Shown here: piece by piece, positions 58,573 to 64,000 of the stretch
Layout of the letters: each line of letters opens with the position of its first letter
Position numbering within the stretch: the first letter of the stretch is position 1
Origin: Methyloligella solikamskensis
GTDB lineage: Bacteria; Pseudomonadota; Alphaproteobacteria; Rhizobiales; Methyloligellaceae
Length of the DNA: 64,000 nucleotides
Direction: 5' to 3'
Assembly (NCBI RefSeq): GCF_042676065.1
Contig: NZ_JBHTJO010000002.1
Coordinates: forward strand, 404,662 to 468,661
Position numbers and translations under genes: made by a program
Notes under the pieces: model-generated
The model's database searches: none
Told to the model about the DNA's origin: nothing
Seen by the model: the letters and a program-made list of their open reading frames with translations, nothing else

Positions 58573-59214
58573 ATGGCCGAAAATTCCGAAGTTTCAGAGT
58601 TGAAGAAAGCCGCCGCCGAGGCCTTGTCCGACGCGGAGGATCCGTTTGCGCTGTTCGCCCGATGGCTGGAGGACGCCCACGCTCATGAGCCGCCGGAGGC
58701 CAACGCCATGGCGCTCGCGACCGCCGATGCTGGCGGCATGCCCAATGTGCGCATGGTGCTTCTGAAGGATCTGACGCCGGAAGGCCTGATCTTCTACACC
58801 AACTCCGAGAGCGTGAAGGGCGACGAGCTTGCCGCCAATCCGAAAGCCTCCATCTGCTTTCATTGGAAGGCGCTTGCGCGCCAGATCCGGGCCCGTGGCA
58901 GGGTCGAGCTGACCACGCCGGAAGAGGCGGACTATTATTTCGGCACCAGGGCGCGGGAAAGCCGCATCGGGGCCTGGGCCTCCCAGCAATCCCGGCCGCT
59001 GCCATCCCGCGACGTGTTGGAAGAGGCGGTGAAGACCCGCGAGGCGGAGTTCGGCGACGGACCGGTGCCGCGCCCGCCTCACTGGCTGGGCTATCGCATC
59101 GTGCCGCTGGAGATCGAGTTCTGGCTGGGCCGCGACTTTCGCCTCCATGACCGCATGGTGTTCCGCCGAGAATCGCCGGAGCACCCCTGGAAACGGGAGC
59201 GGCTCTACCCGTAA
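58573..59214 (+). CDS. pdxH: Pyridoxamine 5'-phosphate oxidase
   Basis: FMN enzyme that makes pyridoxal 5'-phosphate. The 213-residue product has DPFALFARWLEDAHAHEPPE, NVRMVLLKDLTPEGLIFYTN, KASICFHWKALARQIRARGR, ASQQSRPLPSRDVLEEAVKT, and the end RLYP. Cofactor product is needed by the class III aminotransferase nearby. About 58 bp separate it from the SDR gene. Confidence 0.97.
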   Translation: MAENSEVSELKKAAAEALSDAEDPFALFARWLEDAHAHEPPEANAMALATADAGGMPNVRMVLLKDLTPEGLIFYTNSESVKGDELAANPKASICFHWKALARQIRARGRVELTTPEEADYYFGTRARESRIGAWASQQSRPLPSRDVLEEAVKTREAEFGDGPVPRPPHWLGYRIVPLEIEFWLGRDFRLHDRMVFRRESPEHPWKRERLYP

Positions 59215-59272
59215 GCCGTGTGAATCCCTATCTTAGGACGAACCCGTCCCCAAGGAGCGATCGCCAGACCGC

Positions 59273-60028
59273 ATGACCCTGATTCCCAACGAAGAGCGAA
59301 AGACGCTGATCCTGACCGGCGCCAGCCGAGGCATCGGCCACGCGACCGTGAAGCGGTTCTCGTCCGCCGGCTGGCGGGTCATCACCTGCTCGCGCCATCC
59401 ATTCCCGGAGGACTGCCCCTGGGAAGCGGGGCCTGAGGACCACATCCAGGTCGACCTCTCCGATTCCAAGAACACCTTCGAAGCGATCGCCGAGATGCGC
59501 GACCGGCTGAAAGCCCAAGGCTCCCGGCTGAACGCGCTGGTCAACAATGCCGGCATCTCGCCGAAGGGCGAGGACGGCAGCCGGCTCGGCACCCTTGAGA
59601 TGCAGGTGAAGGATTGGCAGTGGGTGTTCCAGGTGAATTTCTTCGCCCCCATCATGCTGGCCCGCGGCCTGCTTGAGGAGCTGAGCGCAGCGGACGGCGC
59701 GGTGGTAAACGTCACCTCCATCGCCGGCTCACGCGTGCATCCCTTCGCCGGCGCGGCCTACTCCACGTCCAAAGCGGCGCTGGCCTCGCTGACCCGCGAG
59801 ATGGCCAACGATTTTGCGCCCCACGGCATCCGCGTGAACGCCATCTCGCCGGGTGAGATCGACACGGCGATCCTGTCCCCGGGCACCGATAAGCTCTTGG
59901 AAGAGATCCCCATGCGCCGCCTCGGCACGCCGGAGGAGGTGGCCAAGGCCATCTATTTCCTCTGCACCGAGCAGTCGAGCTACGTGAACGGCGCCGAACT
60001 GCACATAAACGGCGGCCAGCACGTTTAG
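59273..60028 (+). CDS. SDR family oxidoreductase
   Basis: A 251-residue classical short-chain dehydrogenase: LILTGASRGIGHATVKRF near the N-terminus, LNALVNNAGISPKGE, VVNVTSIAGSRVHPFAGAAY with the catalytic Ser and Tyr-x-x-x-Lys (AAYSTSKAAL), and VNAISPGEIDTAILSP. Substrate unknown. It is probably co-transcribed with pdxH and is convergent with the aminotransferase. Confidence 0.9.
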   Translation: MTLIPNEERKTLILTGASRGIGHATVKRFSSAGWRVITCSRHPFPEDCPWEAGPEDHIQVDLSDSKNTFEAIAEMRDRLKAQGSRLNALVNNAGISPKGEDGSRLGTLEMQVKDWQWVFQVNFFAPIMLARGLLEELSAADGAVVNVTSIAGSRVHPFAGAAYSTSKAALASLTREMANDFAPHGIRVNAISPGEIDTAILSPGTDKLLEEIPMRRLGTPEEVAKAIYFLCTEQSSYVNGAELHINGGQHV

Positions 60029-60033
60029 TCGGC

Positions 60034-60052
60034 GCGGCTTGGTCTAAGCCGC
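60034..60052. terminator. Inverted repeat between convergent genes
   Basis: GCGGCTT and AAGCCGC arms around five bases lie between the SDR and aminotransferase stops and include the latter. No T tract; possible bidirectional terminator. Confidence 0.35.
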
Positions 60053-61432
60053 CCGCAACTCCTCGCGCCGCACCATCTCCTCGGCCGCATCTAGGCCGCG
60101 ATGCAGCGCATCGAACAGCTCGTCGATCTGGTCCTCGGTGATGATCAGCGGCGGGCAGATGCCGATTGTGTCGCCGATGGGCCGGATGATCAGCCCTTCC
60201 TTCTGGATCAGCGCCGCGGCCTTGGCGCCCACGAACTGTTTCGGGTCGAAGGGCTGCTTGGTCGCCTTGTCGGCCACCAGCTCGAGCCCGCCGATCAGCC
60301 CCATGCCGCGGGCCTCGCCCACCAGCGGATGATCGGACAGCGCCTTCAGCCGTGCCTGGAATTTCGGCGCGATCTTGGCGACCCGGCCGGCGATATTCTC
60401 ACGCTCGTAGATCTCAAGCGTCTTTACGCCGAGCGCGGCCGACATGGGATGACCGCCATAGGTGAAGCCGTGGCCGAACGTGCCGATCTTCTCGCTCTCG
60501 TCGAGCATGGCCTCGTAAACCGGCTCCGACACGGTCACCGCACCGAGCGGCGCATAGGCGGACGTCAGCGCCTTGGCCAGAGAGATGCTGTCCGGCTCGA
60601 TGCCGAGCGCTTCGGACCCGAACATGGTGCCGAGCCGGCCGAACCCGGTGATCACCTCGTCGGCGATGAACAGGATGTCGTACTTGGCGAGCACCGCCTG
60701 GATGACCTCGAAATACCCCTCAGGCGGCACGATCACGCCGCCTGCGCCCATCACCGGCTCGGCGATGAAGGCGGCGATCGTGTCGGGCCCTTCTCGGTTG
60801 ATGAGCGCGTCCAGATCCTCAGCCAGCCTCGCGGAGAAATCGAGCTCGCTCTCGCCGGCTTCCGCGAAGCGGTAGTGATGCGGGCAGCTCGTATGGAGGA
60901 ACCGGTCGCCGTAAGGCAGGTCGAAGTCGAGATGGTTGTTGGGCAGCCCGGTCAGGCTGGCGCTCGCGATGGTGACGCCGTGATAGGCCTTAACCCGCGA
61001 GATGATCTTCTTCTTCTCCGGCTTTCCCCGGGCATTGTTGTAATACCAGGCGAGCTTCACCTGGCTGTCGTTGGCTTCCGACCCCGAGCAGGTGAAGAAC
61101 ACCTTCGAGACGGGGCAGGGGGCCATCTGCTTCAGCTTCTCGGCCAGCTCGATCGCCGGCTCGTGGCTCTTGCCGCCGAAGAGATGGGTGAAGGAGAGGG
61201 TGGAGAGCTGCTCCTTCGCCGTCTCGATCAGCTCCTCGTTGCCGTAGCCCAGCGCCGTGCACCAGAGGCCGGCCAGCCCTTCCAGATACCGATTGCCCTC
61301 GGAGTCGGTGACATAGACTCCTTCGCCGCTTGTGAGGATTGTCGGCCCGCTCTCGCGAAACGTAGAAAGGTTAGTATAAGGGTGGACCAGGCTGGCGATG
61401 TCTTCTTGCTGGTCTGGCTGAAACGGCGGCAT
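60044..61432 (-). CDS. Class III aminotransferase (omega-transaminase type)
   Basis: A 462-residue PLP enzyme: EGVYVTDSEGNRYLEGLAGL, FTCSGSEANDSQVKLAWYYN, SRVKAYHGVTIASASLTGLP, FIAEPVMGAGGVIVPPEGYF, LFIADEVITGFGRLGTMFGS with the cofactor Asp, and the Schiff-base Lys in ISLAKALTSAYAPLGAV. Close to pyruvate/omega-amine or beta-alanine aminotransferases; the donor amine is unknown. AGGAG stands before the ATG. Confidence 0.93.
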   Translation of the reverse strand: MPPFQPDQQEDIASLVHPYTNLSTFRESGPTILTSGEGVYVTDSEGNRYLEGLAGLWCTALGYGNEELIETAKEQLSTLSFTHLFGGKSHEPAIELAEKLKQMAPCPVSKVFFTCSGSEANDSQVKLAWYYNNARGKPEKKKIISRVKAYHGVTIASASLTGLPNNHLDFDLPYGDRFLHTSCPHHYRFAEAGESELDFSARLAEDLDALINREGPDTIAAFIAEPVMGAGGVIVPPEGYFEVIQAVLAKYDILFIADEVITGFGRLGTMFGSEALGIEPDSISLAKALTSAYAPLGAVTVSEPVYEAMLDESEKIGTFGHGFTYGGHPMSAALGVKTLEIYERENIAGRVAKIAPKFQARLKALSDHPLVGEARGMGLIGGLELVADKATKQPFDPKQFVGAKAAALIQKEGLIIRPIGDTIGICPPLIITEDQIDELFDALHRGLDAAEEMVRREELRAA

Positions 61433-61610
61433 GGAAACTCCTTTGTGCCCGGACGGGCGAAATTGACGGCGGCATGATGAAGGCGAGTGCGGTGGGGACC
61501 TTCCAACGCGATCATAATCTCATTTCTGGAGGTGCAACGCCTGCGGCCCGCTGGCAAGGGGGCGATACGCAAAAAGAGGCGTATGCGCAAAATGACGCGA
61601 GGCGGCAGCC

Positions 61611-62435
61611 ATGACCGCACCGATCCCGCTGAGACCCTCTCGCGCCGCAATCTGGGGCCGCAGGCTCGCGCTCTATTTCCTGCTGCTGATGCTGCTGACC
61701 GCGGGCCTGCACTACTTCTCGCCGCTCGGCACCAAGGCGGCCATCAATCTGCTGGCCGTCTCGTTCGCCGGGCTAGCGATCTCTGTCTCCCTGACCCTGG
61801 TGGGGTTGATCCGCATTTGGCGAGGAGACCGCCGCGGCAGCAGCGATCCGGTCTTCGCGCTCCTCTTCGCCGCCATCGGCCTGGCGCCTTTCCTCTGGTT
61901 CGGCGCTCAAGCCGTGCAGCTCCCGTCTCTCACCCAGGCAGCGACCACGCCGGAGCGGCCCATTCGGATCAAGGACCTATCGGTGCGCCCCGACGACGCC
62001 AACCCGATCAAAGCGCCGAGCGAAGACGCCATCGCTGCCCAGCGCGAGGCCTATCCCAATATCCGGCCTTTGGTGCTGGAGCGGTCGGCGGCGGAGAGTT
62101 TTGCTTTGGTGCGGGAGGCCATGCGGCGGCTGAACTGGGACATCGTCACCATGGAGCAGCCGGTGCAGAACAGCCTCGGCTACATCCAGGCAGAATCCCA
62201 TACACTCGTGATGGGCTTTACCGATGACGTCGCGGTCGAGGTGGTGGGCGATGCCGCCACGGCCACCATCGACGTGCGGTCCATCTCCCGCTACGGCAAC
62301 CACGACATCGGCACCAACGCCGCCCGCATCGATGCCCTGTTCGATGAGGTGCGCGAAGGCATCCGCAAAGGCGAGCAGCCCGTGCTGGAAGCCGAGCCGG
62401 GTGTTCCGTTCCCGACCCGCAAGACCCCGCGCTAA
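61611..62435 (+). CDS. DUF1499 domain-containing membrane protein
   Basis: A 274-residue protein with three hydrophobic segments in the first 110 residues (RLALYFLLLMLLTAGLHYFS, INLLAVSFAGLAISVSLTLV, VFALLFAAIGLAPFLWFG) and a C-terminal periplasmic-type DUF1499 domain (RPLVLERSAAESFALVREAM, YIQAESHTLVMGFTDDVAVE, IDVRSISRYGNHDIGTNAAR). Function unknown. Confidence 0.85.
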   Translation: MTAPIPLRPSRAAIWGRRLALYFLLLMLLTAGLHYFSPLGTKAAINLLAVSFAGLAISVSLTLVGLIRIWRGDRRGSSDPVFALLFAAIGLAPFLWFGAQAVQLPSLTQAATTPERPIRIKDLSVRPDDANPIKAPSEDAIAAQREAYPNIRPLVLERSAAESFALVREAMRRLNWDIVTMEQPVQNSLGYIQAESHTLVMGFTDDVAVEVVGDAATATIDVRSISRYGNHDIGTNAARIDALFDEVREGIRKGEQPVLEAEPGVPFPTRKTPR

Positions 62436-62477
62436 GTGGGGTGGTTGGGACTGCCTGTGGTCGCGCCACACTCCTCT

Positions 62478-62546
62478 GTCATTGCCCGACTTGATCGGGC
62501 AATCCAGTAATCGCCGCACTGGATCCCTGCTTTCGCAGGGATGACG
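62478..62546. repeat. Intergenic palindromic repeat (GTCATTGCCCGAC type)
   Basis: GTCATTGCCCGACTTGATCG at the left and CCCTGCTTTCGCAGGGATGACG at the right each form hairpins; CCAGTAA/ACTGGAT lie inside. Located between DUF1499 and MBL genes. Confidence 0.65.
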
Positions 62547-62574
62547 GCTCTGCCTGTTGAGAGTCCGGTGAGAC

Positions 62575-63501
62575 CTAAGACGCGCGGCTGGTCTGTTGCT
62601 CGGTGAGCGCGTAAGCGCTGAGCAGGCCGGGGCGGCCATCGCAGGTCACCAACCCCCGCGTCATCAGGTATTCCAGATGCGCGAAGACCGAGAGCGCGGC
62701 GGCCCCTTTTAGCCCCTCGTCGAGACCGCCATAGAGCCGGTCGACGATGGGAGCGATATGGTTCACCCCGTCCTCCAGACAGGCCAGAATGGTCTGCTCC
62801 CGCCATTTCCGGTGCATCATGTAGGCGCGCACCACCCGCTGCGGGGTCTGGATGCGGCCGCCATGGCCCGGCAGGAAGACCTTGTCGTTCCGCGCCATCA
62901 GCTTCTCCAGCGAGGCGAGGAAATCGGCCAGGCTGCCTTCCGGCGGGGCGATCACCGTGGTGTTCCAGCCCATCACGTGGTCGCCGGTGAACACGGTGCG
63001 CTGACCGACCAGCGCGAAGCACAGATGATCGGGCGCGTGGCCCGGCGTGTGGATCACGTCCAGGCTCCAGCCGCGCCCCTTCACCTCGTCGCCGTCCTTC
63101 AGGAGGACGTCAGGCTGCAGGCCTTCGTCGATGAAGCCTTCGATGCCGGGAATGTTGATCGAGCGCCCGCCCTTCTCGCGGCCGAACGCATAGATCTCGC
63201 CGCCCAGCCGATCCTGCAGGGGACGCGCCCCGTCGGTGTGGTCGCGATGACGATGGGTCAGCAGGATATGGCTCACCCGCTGGCCGCGGGTCGCTTGTAC
63301 GATCGCATCGAGATGGGCCGGATCGGACGGCCCCGGATCGATCACGGCGACCTCGCTGTCACCAACGATGTAGGTGTTCGAGCCGAGGAAGGTATACGGG
63401 CCGGGGTTGTTGGCCACGATGCGGCGCACGCCCGGAGCAACTTCCTCCGGGACTCCGTAATCGACTTCGGCACTGCGATTGAACGCAAGTTCTGCGGACA
63501 T
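62575..63501 (-). CDS. MBL-fold metallohydrolase (LACTB2/GloB-like)
   Basis: A 308-residue protein with the metal motif ILLTHRHRDHTDGARPLQDR (H-x-H-x-D-H), NTYIVGDSEVAVIDPGPSDP before it, HTPGHAPDHLCFALVGQRTV and FTGDHVMGWNTTVIAP, and a C-terminal winged-helix-like region (RQ-rich VAGLEYLMTRG-like HLEYLMTRGLV). A hydrolase of thioester, ester or nucleic-acid bonds; the exact substrate is unknown. Confidence 0.9.
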   Translation of the reverse strand: MSAELAFNRSAEVDYGVPEEVAPGVRRIVANNPGPYTFLGSNTYIVGDSEVAVIDPGPSDPAHLDAIVQATRGQRVSHILLTHRHRDHTDGARPLQDRLGGEIYAFGREKGGRSINIPGIEGFIDEGLQPDVLLKDGDEVKGRGWSLDVIHTPGHAPDHLCFALVGQRTVFTGDHVMGWNTTVIAPPEGSLADFLASLEKLMARNDKVFLPGHGGRIQTPQRVVRAYMMHRKWREQTILACLEDGVNHIAPIVDRLYGGLDEGLKGAAALSVFAHLEYLMTRGLVTCDGRPGLLSAYALTEQQTSRAS

Positions 63502-63889
63502 CTATCTTCGTCTTGATGTTTGTTGGGCGAACAATGGCTGTACGAAAAGTACTAACTGACTGAAAACAGCCATGGAGATGGCCCCTACCTCCCATTCTAT
63601 TTTGCGCAAAATGTGGCTCTCCGCCACCTGGCAAACATGTGGTCCCCCGGGCACAACGTCGCGGCATTCCAAACAAATGGACGCAACCGGAAGGTGTATT
63701 GGTCCGCTTTCCAAGCATCGTCCTGACTAGAATTTGAGCAGCCTGAATAATTTACTGTCAGGAAATCATATTGACAGCCAGTTAAGCTTCGCTGAACGTA
63801 ACAGGCAGGAAGTACTTCTGCAGAATTGGTCTCTTATTGGCATCGATCTGCAGAAGCGCGACTGCAAGGGATGAATGAGGAGCCGTGTT
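63502..63889. promoter_or_regulatory. 388-bp control region before the flavin monooxygenase gene
   Basis: No gene seen. It is less GC-rich than the rest and holds TTTTGCGCAAAA (63600-63611, perfect palindrome), CTGTCA-N11-TGACAG (63755-63777) overlapping TTGACA (63771-63776, -35 candidate), and two copies of TCTGCAGAA (63817-63825 and 63847-63855) 30 bp apart. Regulatory but unassigned. Confidence 0.4.
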
Positions 63890-64000
63890 ATGAGCGAGCG
63901 CGTATGCGTTATTGGGGCTGGTCCGAGCGGGCTGGCGGCGCTTCGGGCATTTGAGTCTGCGAAGCAGAAGGGTGCGGATGTGCCTGAGATTGTCTGCTTC
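63890..64000 (+). CDS. Flavin-containing monooxygenase (Tmm-like), partial
   Basis: The first 37 codons are in the window: MSERVCVIGAGPSGLAALRA with the GxGxxG FAD motif, then FESAKQKGADVPEIVCF. This matches the start of bacterial flavin monooxygenases, especially trimethylamine monooxygenase-like ones (FQSAKEKG-type spacing and PEIVCF). GAGGAG precedes the ATG. Trimethylamine oxidation is inference from about 37 residues only. Confidence 0.75.
   Translation, partial: MSERVCVIGAGPSGLAALRAFESAKQKGADVPEIVCF

Noticed and set aside
1..64000. tRNA, rRNA, CRISPR, prophage or insertion sequence
   Set aside because: No T-loop/anticodon patterns, rRNA motifs, regular spacer arrays, integrases or transposases were seen.

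Overview
This 64-kb window is GC-rich, gene-dense bacterial DNA. Its gene content points to an alphaproteobacterium of the order Hyphomicrobiales (Rhizobiales); the genus cannot be resolved from sequence alone. Supporting signs are CcrM (GANTC methylase) with a CtrA-like site in front of it, an alphaproteobacterial LexA box (GTTC-N7-GTTC), a nadABC operon with a NadQ-type operator and a NadQ gene, a TIGR02301 protein, glyQ-glyS as separate subunits, a dxs-tlyA neighbourhood, several TTG starts, and intergenic palindromes of the kind common in this order. One run of 110 N (56858-56967) shows that this is a scaffolded draft assembly.

Layout. 1-9.3 kb: DNA maintenance (DciA-like partial gene, mutY, ccrM with a coupled small ORF, rnhB, an SOS-controlled radical SAM gene), two sugar/nucleotidyl transferase genes, a TetR-DUF4242 pair with matching operators, moaB and an unusual uracil-DNA glycosylase. 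9.5-16.2 kb: ETF-ubiquinone oxidoreductase, a long TPR protein, ispE, polyprenyl diphosphate synthase, DUF2007 and a tRNA1(Val)-methyltransferase-like gene. 16.3-26 kb: two 94-residue secreted low-complexity proteins, an S49 peptidase, glyQ-glyS, a lipoprotein cytochrome c, a gamma-glutamylcyclotransferase-like gene and ppdK. 26-36 kb: a SleB-like cell-wall hydrolase, nadABC, a PQQ-type sugar dehydrogenase, malic enzyme, nadQ behind a tyrosine phosphatase, and an HD hydrolase. 36.7-49 kb: DUF2188, tag-ygfZ, dihydroorotase, a LysE-type exporter, several hypothetical genes, SRAP, an FAD oxidase, tsaC, a histone-deacetylase-family gene, an SMP-30-like protein and xseB. 49-64 kb: EAL protein, dxs, two SET-domain genes, tlyA, sirtuin, aroC, fabI (interrupted by the gap), pdxH, SDR, class III aminotransferase, DUF1499, an MBL hydrolase and the start of a flavin monooxygenase.

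How the genes connect. NAD synthesis (nadA-B-C) and its probable repressor NadQ lie within 8 kb, and a perfect 17-bp palindrome sits in the nadA promoter. Isoprenoid supply (dxs, ispE, polyprenyl synthase) feeds quinones used by ETF-QO. Genome upkeep (MutY, UDG, Tag, CcrM, RNase HII, XseB, SRAP, radical SAM) is heavily represented. Four protein-modifying enzymes of eukaryote-like families (HDAC family, two SET, sirtuin) lie within 9 kb.

There are no rRNA or tRNA genes, no CRISPR array, no transposase and no phage genes that I can recognise. Most of the window looks like core chromosome. The most interesting signals are regulatory sites, the tandem SET genes, the twin secreted low-complexity proteins, a start-codon hairpin and a UDG that has lost Fe-S ligands, rather than a new multi-gene system.
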